Shown here: piece by piece, positions 50,742 to 60,397 of the stretch
Position numbering within the stretch: the stretch's first letter is position 1
How the letters are laid out: the number at the start of each line of letters is the position of its first letter
NCBI GenBank assembly: GCA_022825505.1
Contig: JAJDWR010000016.1
Span: forward strand, 1 to 64,000
From: Gammaproteobacteria bacterium
Lineage (GTDB): Bacteria > Pseudomonadota > Gammaproteobacteria > Steroidobacterales > Rariloculaceae
Length of the DNA stretch: 64,000 nucleotides
Direction of reading: 5' to 3'
The notes under the pieces: generated by a model
Databases searched by the model: none
What the model saw: the letters and a program-made list of their open reading frames with translations, nothing else
What the model was told of the DNA's origin: nothing
Translations under genes and position numbers: made by a program

Positions 50742-52649
50742 GTGAGTAGCCCGGCCAATCAAGTTACGCTTGGCGTCATCGGGCACGTGGATCATGGCAA
50801 GACGGCGCTGGTTCGGGCGCTGACGGGCATCGAAACGGATCGGCTGCGGGAGGAGCAGGAGCGGGGCCTTTCTATCGTCCTGGGGTTTTCTTACCTGGAA
50901 TCGTCCCGGGGCATGGTCGACCTGATCGACGTGCCCGGTCACGAAGACTTCATTCGCACGATGATTTCCGGCGCCACGGGAATCGACGGGGTCGTGCTGG
51001 TGGTCGCCGCCAACGAAGGCGTCATGCCGCAGACGAGAGAGCATTTCGACATCGCTGATTTGCTCGGCGTGGAACGCGGACTTATCGTGTTGACCAAGAC
51101 GGATCTCGTCGATGCCGACGAACTCGCCCTGGCCGAAGAGGATGTCCGCGATTACCTGAAAGGCTCCTTCCTGGAAGGTGCGCCGATGGTACACACCTCG
51201 GCGCTTCGCGGTGAAGGTATGGTGGACCTGAGAGAGGCACTGGCGGGCATTCCGGTACGCGCTCGGCCAGTGTCGGACGGGGGATTCTACCTGCCCGTGG
51301 ACCGGGTGTTCGGGATGCGGGGTTTCGGGGTGGTGGTCACCGGCACGCTACGCGACGGAAAACTGCGCAACGACCAGACCGTGGAGATTCTTCCCGGCGG
51401 TGAACCGGCCGGCATTCGCGGTCTGCAGATTCACAACAGGCACGTGGATGCGGCGTTTCCGGGGCAGCGCGTGGCTGTGAACCTGAGGCACCGCAAGCAG
51501 GGCTCGCTGAGTCGCGGCGATGTCCTCGCCGCACCGGGATACCTGCAACCCGCCCGCCGCATCGACGTGGATCTGCGGATGCTGCGGCACGCCGCTGAAC
51601 CGCTCAGGAACGGCGCCACGGTACGCGTGCTCTTCGGCACCACCGAAGAAATCGCCAAGGTGCGGCTTCTGGGGACGAACGCCCTGGAACCGGGCGAGTC
51701 CGGATTGATTCAACTGCGCTTTCGCCGCGGCGTAGTCGCTCAGAAGGGAGAACGTTTCATCGTGCGTGGACTCACGCCCGTGGTGACCCTGGGTGGCGGC
51801 AGCATGCTGGACGTCGGCGCACCCAGGCACCGCCGGTTCGATGCCGCGGTCGTCACGCGCCTCAGAAGCGCGGCGGCGGGCGATACCGTGGCGCTGGTGC
51901 GCGCAAGCCTGCAGGAAGCAGGGTTCGAGAGCGTCGATCACGAGGAGCTGAGGCAGAAGTTGGGAATCGCCGGGGCCGACATGGAGGCAGCCGTTCGCTC
52001 CGTGGGCGCCATCGAGGTGGCTGACGGGCGGCTGATGGATGCAACGGCCCATGGCCGGCTCGTGGATGACATCCGCGCCGCCGTCGAGCGGTTCCATCGC
52101 CAATACCCGCGCCGGCAGGGACTGGCCATGGCCGGTATCCCCACTCTGCTGAAGGTCGATATCGATGAAGCCGCATTGCAGCATGCCGTGAACGAACTTC
52201 AGTCCCGGGGCGAACTGCGAAACGACGCTTCCATTCTGAGCCAGACCGGCTTCGATCCGCTGGCGAGCCTCTCGGCCGACGAACGGCGGGTGGCGAAGGA
52301 GATCGAGGAGTCGTTTCAAACCTGTGGGCTGATGCCGCCGCCCGTGGAATCCGTGCTTCGGGGCGATCGGGTCCGCACCGGCGTCCTGCGGCTGCTGACC
52401 GACACCGGTGCCCTGGTGCGCCTCAAGACCTACGATCGCCATCGACACCTGGTGATGCACAGGGACGTTTTGCACGACGTGCAGCAGAGACTCGCGGAAC
52501 GCTTCCCCTATCCGGGCGAATTCACCGTGGCGGATGTCAGGGACCTGCTGGGCACGACCCGCAAGTACATCGTACCGTTGATGGAGCACCTGGACGCGTC
52601 AGGCATCACCATCCGCACGGGCAACATTCGCCGGCTCCGGGATCACTGA
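50742..52649 (+). CDS. selB: Selenocysteine-specific translation elongation factor
   Basis: SelB delivers Sec-tRNA to UGA codons marked by a SECIS hairpin. The 635-residue protein has an EF-Tu-like GTPase domain (G1 GHVDHGKT at residues 14-21, G3 DVPGHEDF, G4 TKTD), two beta-barrel domains, and a C-terminal region of winged-helix domains for SECIS binding (for example [20 protein letters not shown]). The start is a GTG 3 bases after selA. Confidence 0.97.
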   Translation: MSSPANQVTLGVIGHVDHGKTALVRALTGIETDRLREEQERGLSIVLGFSYLESSRGMVDLIDVPGHEDFIRTMISGATGIDGVVLVVAANEGVMPQTREHFDIADLLGVERGLIVLTKTDLVDADELALAEEDVRDYLKGSFLEGAPMVHTSALRGEGMVDLREALAGIPVRARPVSDGGFYLPVDRVFGMRGFGVVVTGTLRDGKLRNDQTVEILPGGEPAGIRGLQIHNRHVDAAFPGQRVAVNLRHRKQGSLSRGDVLAAPGYLQPARRIDVDLRMLRHAAEPLRNGATVRVLFGTTEEIAKVRLLGTNALEPGESGLIQLRFRRGVVAQKGERFIVRGLTPVVTLGGGSMLDVGAPRHRRFDAAVVTRLRSAAAGDTVALVRASLQEAGFESVDHEELRQKLGIAGADMEAAVRSVGAIEVADGRLMDATAHGRLVDDIRAAVERFHRQYPRRQGLAMAGIPTLLKVDIDEAALQHAVNELQSRGELRNDASILSQTGFDPLASLSADERRVAKEIEESFQTCGLMPPPVESVLRGDRVRTGVLRLLTDTGALVRLKTYDRHRHLVMHRDVLHDVQQRLAERFPYPGEFTVADVRDLLGTTRKYIVPLMEHLDASGITIRTGNIRRLRDH

Positions 52650-52762
52650 AGCATTGATAAGATACGCAGGTGGGGCCGCAAGTCCCGAGGTCGCGCGAGC
52701 CGCTCTACCGCGAGCCGAACGTCTTGGGTTGGGTTCCGCGCGGTCCGCGCGCTACGCATCAT

Positions 52763-52855
52763 GGAGGTGAATGGAGTCTGGTGACTCCCCTGGTCTTCAA
52801 AACCAGTGAGCCGGCGAACCCGGCTGGTGGGTTCGATTCCCATCCACCTCCGCCA
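52763..52855 (+). tRNA. selC: tRNA-Sec (anticodon TCA)
   Basis: The 93-base gene with encoded CCA has a 7-bp or longer acceptor stem (GGAGGTG with CACCTCC), a six-base-pair D stem (GGAGTC/GACTCC with loop TGGT), an anticodon arm CTGGT-CTTCAAA-ACCAG with TCA at 52797-52799, a long variable arm (AGCCGG/CCGGCT) and a T arm with TTCGATT. The extended D stem and long variable arm are hallmarks of tRNA-Sec, not tRNA-Ser. It lies 113 bases after selB. A run of seven T at 52898-52904 may help end transcription. Confidence 0.95.
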
Positions 52856-52963
52856 CACCCTTGCGTCGAATTCATGTAAGCAGCTGAAACTATAAGGTTT
52901 TTTTCTTCGGCCTGAGCGGGCCTGCTCGTTCATGGGCCACTTTGCGTACCATTCTGTCGGCGA

Positions 52964-53119
52964 TTAACCGTCCGGCACGCCGTCACGCCGTGTGAAACCT
53001 TCAAACAAGCCTTCCAGCCGCGCCATGCGTTCGCGCAAATCCGAAATATCGCGGTGAAGTGTCCACAGGAACGCCAGAATCGCGACGATTCCCGCCAATT
53101 GAAGCCAAGTGGTATCCAT
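52964..53119 (-). CDS. Small membrane protein of 51 residues
   Basis: The minus-strand ATG at 53119 opens a 51-codon frame ending in TAA. The product has one predicted membrane helix (LQLAGIVAILAFLWTL) and a short amphipathic or coiled-coil segment (DISDLRERMARLEGLFEGF). Codon composition is like genes nearby, and the membrane-plus-heptad design is typical of real small proteins. Function unknown. It lies between the tRNA-Sec gene and an amidohydrolase gene. Confidence 0.6.
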   Translation of the reverse strand: MDTTWLQLAGIVAILAFLWTLHRDISDLRERMARLEGLFEGFTRRDGVPDG

Positions 53120-53201
53120 GCGCGTAGCATAGCAGTATCGACTGCCGGCCCAAACGTTCGTTTCTCTGTGGAACGCTCGGAAACAGCGTCACTGGAGTGT
53201 G

Positions 53202-54983
53202 TCACGGAAGCTGGCAGCGCGACTCCGTCCCTTCCCGGTACCACGTCCCCTGGCCGCCCCCACAGGCCACCACACTGCCGTCCGAGTAGACGATCTCGCC
53301 TCCGATCAGCGTCAGGACGGCCTTGAGTCGCTTCAGCTCCTCATCCGGCACCGACAGGTAGTCGTCGGAGAGCACCACGATGTCGGCGAGTTTGCCCGGT
53401 TCGATGGAACCCAGGTCGTCCTCGCTGTGAGCATCCCAGGCGCTGCCCAGGGTCCACGCGCGCAGCGCTTCCATTCTGGTGATGGCCTGCTCCGCGAGAA
53501 TCGGGTCGCCGTAGGACGTCAGGCCCGTGGTCATGTGGTAGATGGAAACCCACGGCGAGAACGGGCCGCCGTCGCTGCCGGCGCTCATGTGGGCGCCGCT
53601 GTCGAGGATCAGGCGGTAGGGCGGTCCGACGTCACCCATGGCGAAGCTGCCGTGGTAGTAGTGATTCTGGACGGCGACACCGGCGCCGATGGCCTTGAGC
53701 CGCGCGAGAATGCCTTCGTCGATTTCCTGCACGTGGGACAGGTTCCAGTGCAGGTCGGCGATGGGGAAGATTTCGTTGACGCGCTCGAACGCGGTGGTGT
53801 GAGTCTCGAGCTCCAGCACGTTGACGGAGTGCTGGTGGATCAGCCAGCCGTGTTCGGCGGCGATGGTGTATGCGTCGACAAACAGCTCCAGCGGCTGGAT
53901 GGGCGTGGTATTGGCGACGACGTTCTCGCCGAATCCCGAGACTTTCAGCATGTCGTCGCCGAGGCCCATGAACGTGTTGTCGACCCGCTCCTGGATGGCC
54001 TCGATGCCGCCGTCGACGGTGGCCCATCCCTGGTAAAACAGCCGGAACCTCACGGTCAGCTCGCGTTCGCGCCAAAGAGCCATGACAGCATCGTAGTCGC
54101 GGTACTCGTCGAACACGCCGGGCCCGGGGAACGATCCGCCGCCTTCCAGCACGGTGGACAGGCCCACGGTGTTGGAGAACTGCATGAGTTCGCGCAGGGA
54201 GCGGCGCTTGTCATTGAGCGTCTGGCCTTGCTTCAAGACCTCGTAGGCTTGCTGGGCTTCGTTCAGTTCCGGTCCCGGTTGGCCGGCGATGGTCCCTTCA
54301 TCACTCACCGCGATGCCCGCCGCTTCGAAAAACCGCTTGCCGACGGAGTTGGTGACGCCGGGACCGAAGGGATAGCCCATCATGTACACGGCGTGATCCG
54401 GCGCCGCCTCGTCCAGTTCCGCCAGCGTCGGCCGGCGTTGTTCGGCGAACTGCCGCGTGCTCCAGGAATCGACGATCGAAATGAAGTCGCCGCCGGTGAG
54501 CGTGTCCGTTGCCGGTGGCAGCCCGGCGGCGCGGGCGGCGATGGCCGCCTGCAGCTCGGCTATCGACGTGGCGGTTTCAACCGCCCTGACGTCGTAACCG
54601 GGCCGGATGCCGGCGCGCAGGAAGTGCAGGTGATTGTTGATGAGTCCGGGGACCGCGGTGCGCCCGCCCAGATCGATCTGCCGATCGCAGTCGTAACTGC
54701 CCACATCCTCTCCGGCCGCGACGATGCGGTCGCCGCGAATTCTCACCGTGGACTGTATGGAATCGTCGGCATCCACCGTGAGGAACCGACCGTTCGTCAG
54801 GACCAGGTCGCCGCTGACAGCGCACCAGTCGTCGCTGTTCTGACCGGTCGACTGTGCTGCCGCGACGCTGGTCAGGGCCGATCCGAGAACAAGGAACAGC
54901 AGGCCTGGAGGGAGAAGGATTTGCCGAGGGGAAACGAGCGGGTATTGCTCAGCCGCGGCGCAGCGGGTCGATTGAATCGGCAT
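53202..54983 (-). CDS. Exported amidohydrolase family protein (YtcJ-like)
   Basis: A 593-residue metal-dependent hydrolase of the amidohydrolase-3/YtcJ group; substrate unknown. A hydrophobic signal segment (GLLFLVLGSALTSVAAAQS) follows about 25 residues, so the protein is exported. The barrel metal motif appears as INNHLHFLRAG (NHLH in place of the more usual HxH spacing). Further His are in IHQHSVNVLE and VQNHYYHGSF, and the late Asp is in MSAGSDGGPFSPW. It ends GSIEPGKLADIVVLSDDYLS before a C-terminal extension. A shorter start at an internal codon before the signal segment is possible. Confidence 0.85.
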   Translation of the reverse strand: MPIQSTRCAAAEQYPLVSPRQILLPPGLLFLVLGSALTSVAAAQSTGQNSDDWCAVSGDLVLTNGRFLTVDADDSIQSTVRIRGDRIVAAGEDVGSYDCDRQIDLGGRTAVPGLINNHLHFLRAGIRPGYDVRAVETATSIAELQAAIAARAAGLPPATDTLTGGDFISIVDSWSTRQFAEQRRPTLAELDEAAPDHAVYMMGYPFGPGVTNSVGKRFFEAAGIAVSDEGTIAGQPGPELNEAQQAYEVLKQGQTLNDKRRSLRELMQFSNTVGLSTVLEGGGSFPGPGVFDEYRDYDAVMALWRERELTVRFRLFYQGWATVDGGIEAIQERVDNTFMGLGDDMLKVSGFGENVVANTTPIQPLELFVDAYTIAAEHGWLIHQHSVNVLELETHTTAFERVNEIFPIADLHWNLSHVQEIDEGILARLKAIGAGVAVQNHYYHGSFAMGDVGPPYRLILDSGAHMSAGSDGGPFSPWVSIYHMTTGLTSYGDPILAEQAITRMEALRAWTLGSAWDAHSEDDLGSIEPGKLADIVVLSDDYLSVPDEELKRLKAVLTLIGGEIVYSDGSVVACGGGQGTWYREGTESRCQLP

Positions 54984-55167
54984 TGTGAATCCCTGTATTT
55001 CTTATGACGTTCGGGGCCGATAGCATAGATAATTCGAAGATGTATAACTAATGGCCGCGTGCTGATGGCTGTGTGGCGGGTGACAGGTGGGGTGGCCAGC
55101 GCGCCGAATCGCCTCGCAATGGCGTAAACTGAGCGTGTTGGAACGCGAAAACCCCGGAGATGAAATC

Positions 55168-56175
55168 ATGAACAGCTTGATGCGTCGGGTCGGGCAAGCC
55201 ACGTTCTGGGGCGCGTGCAGCTTGCTGATCCTTCCCGGATCCCCGGTCAATGCCCATCATTCCTCGGCGCCCTTCTACGAAAACCGCGAGGTCGAGGTCG
55301 AAGGGGTAATCACCGAAGTGCTCTGGCAAAACCCGCACATCCGCTTCACATTGCGGGACGATGAAGGTCGGGACTGGGATATCGAAACCACGTCGGTTTC
55401 GATACTGAGCCGATGGGGGCTGGACGAAGACGTTGTCGAGGTCGGTACCCGCGTTCGCCTGGCCGGCCGCGCCGGCAGGCAGTCCGATACCGCCATGTGG
55501 GTGAGCAACATGCTGCTGCCGTCAGGGCAGGAAGTCCTGCTGTCCTCGCGCCCCCGCTGGTCCGACAACACCATCGGCGAGGACTTGCGGGGCGAGGTCG
55601 CCGCCGCTCCGGAACTCGGCCTTTTCCGGGTTTGGACCAGCGCCGGGCGGCTGTGGAACAACAGCTATCCGCTGACGGAGTTCGCGCGAACCGCCCGCGC
55701 TGGCTGGGACCCCATTGTCGACGAGCCCACCGCCAACTGCGCACCGAAGGGGATGGCCTTCGTCATGGAGAACCCGTATCCCATGGAGTTCGTGGACGAG
55801 GGCGACAGAATCCTGCTCTACATCGAGGAATACGATCTGGTTCGCACCATCTACATGACCCCGGAGGCGGCGCCCGCGAGCCCCGAGCCGAGCCTGCTCG
55901 GCCATTCGGTGGGGCGATGGGAAGGCGATATGCTGGTGGTAGAGACCACGCACATCAACTACGCGCATTTCGACAAGACCGGCATTCCCCAGACCGAAGC
56001 CGTCCACAACCTGGAGCGATTCAGGGTCAACGACGAGGGCAGCCGACTCGAATACTCCGTGACGATCACGGACCCCGCCATCTTCACCGAGCCCGTGGTG
56101 ATGACCAAGACCTGGGCGTACCGGCCCGGCGAGACGATCAACCCATATGACTGCCAGCTTTGGAGTGCCGAATGA
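55168..56175 (+). CDS. Exported DUF6152 family protein (copy 2)
   Basis: A 335-residue paralogue of the protein at 24583. The signal peptide ends LPGSPVNA and mature protein would begin HHSSAPFYE. It has the same WxNPH motif (VLWQNPHI), a Cys before KGMAFVMENPYPMEF, WEGDMLVVETTHINYAHFD and a C-terminal Cys (YDCQLWSAE). The start at 55168 is preceded by CCGGAGATG. The stop overlaps the following MGMT gene (ATGA), so the two are translationally coupled. Function unknown. Confidence 0.82.
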   Translation: MNSLMRRVGQATFWGACSLLILPGSPVNAHHSSAPFYENREVEVEGVITEVLWQNPHIRFTLRDDEGRDWDIETTSVSILSRWGLDEDVVEVGTRVRLAGRAGRQSDTAMWVSNMLLPSGQEVLLSSRPRWSDNTIGEDLRGEVAAAPELGLFRVWTSAGRLWNNSYPLTEFARTARAGWDPIVDEPTANCAPKGMAFVMENPYPMEFVDEGDRILLYIEEYDLVRTIYMTPEAAPASPEPSLLGHSVGRWEGDMLVVETTHINYAHFDKTGIPQTEAVHNLERFRVNDEGSRLEYSVTITDPAIFTEPVVMTKTWAYRPGETINPYDCQLWSAE

Positions 56176-56702
56176 ACGACAGTGTTTCCGTCAAGCGAAT
56201 TTCCAGCCCTATTGGCGAACTGATACTGGGGGTCGGCCGGGGCGGTTGCCGCCTCATCGAGTTCGCCGACCGCAGTGACGCGCGCCGTTCGCTGGCCGCG
56301 CTGCCGTACAACCTGCGGGTTAGCGACGCCGACCGGGCGCTGTTCAGGCAGGTGGAGAGCGAACTGGCCGCGTACTTTGCCGGCTCGTCGAGTGCGTCTG
56401 GTGCTCCTGCCATTCCCCTGGACCTGCGCGGGACAGCCTTTCAGGTGGCCGTCTGGCAGGCATTGCTGGGGATTCCCCACGGCGAGACCCGAACCTACGC
56501 GGAGATTGCCGACTCCGTGGGCAGACCAGCGGCCGTCCGGGCGGTTGGCATCGCCATCGGCCGCAACCCGGTGAGCGTACTGGTGCCGTGCCACCGGGTC
56601 GTCCGCACCGGCGGCGGTCTGGGCGGTTACGGCGGCGGTCTCTGGCGCAAGGAGTACCTGCTCGAGTTCGAGGGGAGGCCGGCACGCACGCAGGCAGCGT
56701 AA
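56172..56702 (+). CDS. ogt: Methylated-DNA--protein-cysteine S-methyltransferase
   Basis: This suicide enzyme removes alkyl groups from O6-methylguanine. The 176-residue protein has the helix-turn-helix region FQVAVWQALLGIPHGETRTY and the acceptor motif LVPCHRVVRTGGGLGGYGGG. Length agrees with Ogt-type enzymes. The ATG overlaps the DUF6152 stop; a TTG at 56160 is also in frame. It is convergent with mfd, 12 bases away. Confidence 0.93.
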   Translation: MNDSVSVKRISSPIGELILGVGRGGCRLIEFADRSDARRSLAALPYNLRVSDADRALFRQVESELAAYFAGSSSASGAPAIPLDLRGTAFQVAVWQALLGIPHGETRTYAEIADSVGRPAAVRAVGIAIGRNPVSVLVPCHRVVRTGGGLGGYGGGLWRKEYLLEFEGRPARTQAA

Positions 56703-56714
56703 CGGTAAGCCGTT

Positions 56715-59700
56715 CTATGCGTGGCTTTCGCCGCGAGCGCCGATCCGATTCAGTAGTTTGTCGAGGGCGTCGGCGGCGTCTGCATCGGCCCGCAGGGACC
56801 AGTTGAATCTGAGCTTGAACGGGCCATCCATACGGTATGCGCCGGACTTGTCGGCCACCAGGCTGACCAGCAGCACCGGATCGACGGCGGCGTCCTCGCC
56901 GAACAGAACCACGCCACCCGCGTCGCCGGCGCGAATCTTTTCGATACCCAATGCTTGTGCCATCAACTTGAGCCGGGCCAGTTCGAACAACGTCCGGGCC
57001 GGCGCCGGCAGTAGTCCAAAGCGATTCATGAACTCGACCTGCAGTTCCCGCAACTCATCTTCCGAAGCGGCGCTGGCGATGCGTTTGTACTGGACCAGCC
57101 GCATGTGCACATCGGGCATGTAGTCTTCCGGGATCAGCGCCGGCAGGCCGATCTCGACCTCAGGCCCTGCTGTCATGGGGGCCTCGAGGTCCGGTTCCCG
57201 GCCCTCCCGCAGCGAGGCGATGGCCCGGCCCAGCAGTTCGTTGTAGAGCGCGAATCCGATCGCCTGGATCTGCCCGCTCTGGTCTTCCCCCAGCAACTCG
57301 CCGGCGCCGCGGATTTCCAGGTCGTGGGTGGCCAGGGTGAACCCCGATCCCAGTTCCTCCAGGGCCTCGATGGCCTCCAACCGCTTGGCCGCGTCGGCCG
57401 TCAGCGCTCGTGCAGGCGGTGCGATCAGGTAGGCGTAGGCCTGATGGTGTGACCGGCCCACCCGGCCCCGGATCTGGTGCAACTGCGCCAGTCCGAGGCG
57501 GTCGGCCCGGTTGATGATGATGGTGTTGGCGGTGGGTATGTCGATGCCGCTCTCGATGATCGTCGTGCAGACCAGCACGTTGAATCGGCGATGATAGAAA
57601 TCCAGCATCACGCCCTCCAGCGTGCGTTCGGGCATCTGCCCGTGGGCGACCCGGATGTCCGCCTCGGGCAGCAGGCGCTCGAGGTTTGCGGCGACGGAAT
57701 CGATGTCCTTGACCCGGTTGTGCACGAAGTAGACCTGGCCGCCGCGGCGCAACTCGCGAAGCACGGCCTCGCGCACTGACTGCCGGTTCCACTGGCCTAC
57801 GAACGTCTTCACCGAGAGCCGGGCCGCCGGCGGCGTGCCGATGAGCGAGAGGTCCCGAAGCCCGCCCAGAGCCATGTTCAGCGTTCTCGGGATGGGCGTG
57901 GCCGTCAGCGTCAGCAGGTCCACCTCCGTGCGCAGGCGCTTGAGCCTCTCCTTTTGGCGCACGCCGAAGCGGTGCTCTTCATCCACGATCACCAGCCCGA
58001 GCCGCTTGAACCGGATGTCGCCCGACAGGAGCCTGTGCGTACCGATGACGATGTCCACGGTGCCGTCCGCCAGCCCGGCGTTCACCCCGCGCATGCCCTT
58101 TGTGCTTCTGAAGCGCGACAGCAGTTCCACCCGGACGGGCCAGGCGCCGAACCGGTCCGCGAACGTGCGGTGGTGCTGCTGGGCGAGCAGGGTGGTGGGC
58201 GCCAGCAGGGCGGTCTGGTAGCCGGTCTGCGCGGCGACGAAGGCTGCGCGCAGCGCCACCTCCGTCTTGCCGAATCCCACGTCACCGCAGATCACCCGGT
58301 CCATCGGGCTGTCGCTCGTCAGGTCTTCGATGACATCGTCGATGGCCTTGAGCTGGTCGTCGGTTTCCCGGAACGGAAACTCCAGGGTAAAGCGCTGGTA
58401 CAGGTCGTCGGTCAGGCTGAACGCAACCCCCCGCCGCGCGGCCCGCCTTGCGTAGAGTTCCAGCAGTTCCGCGGCCGTGTCCCGCGCCTTTTGGGCGGCC
58501 TTGCGTTTCGCCTTGAGCCATTGATCCGAGCCCAGGCGGTGCAGCGGCGCCTGCTCCGGCGCCGCGCCGGTGTAACGGCTGATCAGGTGCAGGCTGTGAA
58601 CGGGTACGTAGAGCTTGTCCGAGTCCGCGTATTCCAGCATCAGGAACTCGGTCATGGTCCCGTCCACTTCGAGGTTCTTGAGACCTCTGTAACGCCCGAT
58701 GCCGTACTCTTCGTGCACCACGGGGGCACCGATGCGCAGGTGGGTCAGGTCGCGGATGATGGCTTCCGGGTCCCGAGACGGACGCCGCCGCCGGCTGCGC
58801 TGCCTGGGCCGGTCCAGCCCCAGTTGCTCGGCGGTCACGACACGCACGGCCCGGTCCGGCAGTATCAGGCCCGCATCCAGTTCGCCGACTCCAAGCGCCA
58901 GCGGCGCGTCGCCCTCGATGAATTCCCGCCAACCGTCCACCGGCACTGGCCTGAGACCCCTGCCTGCCAGGAGTTCCTTCACGACCTCGCGGCGGCCCGG
59001 CGAGGAAGCGACAACGAGCGCTCTCGACCCGCCATCGCGATCCAGCCAGCGCGCGATCGGGTCCGTGTCCTGGGCGGCGGCCGGATTCAGGGGATGCCGG
59101 GTTCCGGCATTGAAATTGCCATGCCCGGTACCTTCCTCCAGTTCACGGGCGGCCAGTTCCAGTCGTGGAAAGGCCGCGATGCGCTTCAGGATTTCCGCCG
59201 GTTCCCAGAACGCAAGCTCCGGCTCGAGGATGGGCCGCTCTGGGTCGCCATGAAGTTGCTCGTAGCGTTCCCGGATCAGGTCCGCCCCCGCTTCCAGTCC
59301 CTCCCGCGCCCCGTCCATGAACACGATCAGCGTATCGGCCGGCAGGTAGTCCGCCAGCGACACGGTCGCATCGAAGAATAGCGGCAGGTAGTACTCGATC
59401 CCGGCGGGCAACTGGGCATCGGAAATGTCCCTGTAGATCGAAGCGCGGGCCGGTTCGCCGGGCACGTGTTCCCGGAAGCGCCGCCTGAAGCCGCGGATAT
59501 CCCCGGTATCGAAGGGAAATTCCCGCGCCGGAAGGATGCGAATCTCCGATACCCGGTCCGTACTGAGTTGGGTATGCGAGTCGAAGAGCCGCAGATTCTC
59601 GATTTCGTCATCGAAGAGATCGACCCTGACCGGGCATTCCGCCCCGGTCGGAAAGACATCGATGAGCGAGCCCCTGACCGCGAAATCCCCGGGGTCGAGT

Positions 59701-60182
59701 ACCTGCTCGACATGCAGGTACCCCTGGCTGACGAACCGTTCCCGAAGCGCCCTTACGTCAAGCCGGTCGCCTGCCTTCAACATCAACGACCGGCTGGTGA
59801 TGAAGTCCGGCGGCGGCAACCGGTTCAGCAACGCCTGGGCGTTGACGACGAGCGCTTCCGGGCCGCCGGCGACTAGGCGATAGAGGACCGACAGCCGCTC
59901 GGCAAGCAACTCGGAAGGAGGCGAAAACGCGTCGTACGGAAGCGTTTCATAGTCGCAGAAGCGCCGCAGATGCACTTCCGGCGCAAAGAACTTCAATTCG
60001 TGCTCCACCGAATCGGCAGCCGATGCGGAGCCGGTGACGATGCACACCGATCCCCGGTGCCGCCCAAGGACCTGGCTTGCCGCAAGACTACCGGCGGAGC
60101 CATAGAGTTGCCCCCAGCGTACCGTTCGCGTCGCCTGGGGCGTCTTGCCCGGCAATTTCAGATTCGGGAAAACCCAGTTCAA
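56715..60182 (-). CDS. mfd: Transcription-repair coupling factor
   Basis: Mfd removes RNA polymerase stalled at DNA damage and recruits UvrA. The 1155-residue protein has the UvrB-like N-terminal region (FCDYETLPYDAFSPPSELLA), the RNA-polymerase interacting CarD-like domain (PVVHEEYGIGRYRGLKNLEV), the helicase motor with Walker A (ICGDVGFGKTEVALRA) and Walker B (VIVDEEHRFGVRQKERLK), the TRG segment and a C-terminal domain. The start is a TTG at 60182 preceded by GAGG on its strand. The upstream region contains 35-bp tandem repeats. Confidence 0.96.
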   Translation of the reverse strand: MNWVFPNLKLPGKTPQATRTVRWGQLYGSAGSLAASQVLGRHRGSVCIVTGSASAADSVEHELKFFAPEVHLRRFCDYETLPYDAFSPPSELLAERLSVLYRLVAGGPEALVVNAQALLNRLPPPDFITSRSLMLKAGDRLDVRALRERFVSQGYLHVEQVLDPGDFAVRGSLIDVFPTGAECPVRVDLFDDEIENLRLFDSHTQLSTDRVSEIRILPAREFPFDTGDIRGFRRRFREHVPGEPARASIYRDISDAQLPAGIEYYLPLFFDATVSLADYLPADTLIVFMDGAREGLEAGADLIRERYEQLHGDPERPILEPELAFWEPAEILKRIAAFPRLELAARELEEGTGHGNFNAGTRHPLNPAAAQDTDPIARWLDRDGGSRALVVASSPGRREVVKELLAGRGLRPVPVDGWREFIEGDAPLALGVGELDAGLILPDRAVRVVTAEQLGLDRPRQRSRRRRPSRDPEAIIRDLTHLRIGAPVVHEEYGIGRYRGLKNLEVDGTMTEFLMLEYADSDKLYVPVHSLHLISRYTGAAPEQAPLHRLGSDQWLKAKRKAAQKARDTAAELLELYARRAARRGVAFSLTDDLYQRFTLEFPFRETDDQLKAIDDVIEDLTSDSPMDRVICGDVGFGKTEVALRAAFVAAQTGYQTALLAPTTLLAQQHHRTFADRFGAWPVRVELLSRFRSTKGMRGVNAGLADGTVDIVIGTHRLLSGDIRFKRLGLVIVDEEHRFGVRQKERLKRLRTEVDLLTLTATPIPRTLNMALGGLRDLSLIGTPPAARLSVKTFVGQWNRQSVREAVLRELRRGGQVYFVHNRVKDIDSVAANLERLLPEADIRVAHGQMPERTLEGVMLDFYHRRFNVLVCTTIIESGIDIPTANTIIINRADRLGLAQLHQIRGRVGRSHHQAYAYLIAPPARALTADAAKRLEAIEALEELGSGFTLATHDLEIRGAGELLGEDQSGQIQAIGFALYNELLGRAIASLREGREPDLEAPMTAGPEVEIGLPALIPEDYMPDVHMRLVQYKRIASAASEDELRELQVEFMNRFGLLPAPARTLFELARLKLMAQALGIEKIRAGDAGGVVLFGEDAAVDPVLLVSLVADKSGAYRMDGPFKLRFNWSLRADADAADALDKLLNRIGARGESHA

Positions 60183-60274
60183 GAGAGGGATCCTCGCGCC
60201 TGCGAAAGGGCGGGATTATCACACGGGATACGGTCGCCGGAGGGTACGGATACGCTATCAAGCCCGGTTCCGCG

Positions 60275-60360
60275 ACCGATGGGGGCAGGGCAAGCAACCC
60301 AAGTCGGTCACCGATGGGGGCAGGGCAATCAGCCCGGGTCAGTCACTCATGCGGGCCGGC
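60275..60360. repeat. 35-bp tandem repeats upstream of mfd
   Basis: Two units, 60275-60309 and 60310-60344, agree at 30 of 35 positions and share ACCGATGGGGGCAGGGCAA. A degenerate third starts at 60345 (ACTCATGCGGGCC) and a weaker one may precede at 60240 (ATCAAGCCCGG). They lie in the 215-base gap between the beta-propeller gene and mfd, which otherwise holds nothing I can name. Confidence 0.75.
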
Positions 60361-60397
60361 GGCAGGTGGCAATGGTCCTGTGCTGCTGAATCTGCCG

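Noticed and set aside
47448..51194. A 1248-codon minus-strand open frame opposite the TPR gene, selA and part of selB.
   Set aside because: Spans several clear plus-strand genes, is compositionally a shadow and has no family motif.
52763..52855. The tRNA as tRNA-Ser.
   Set aside because: Anticodon TCA reads UGA, and the six-base-pair D stem fits tRNA-Sec.
60240..60375. The 35-bp repeats as a CRISPR array.
   Set aside because: Units are directly adjacent with no spacers, only two are well conserved, and no cas gene is present.
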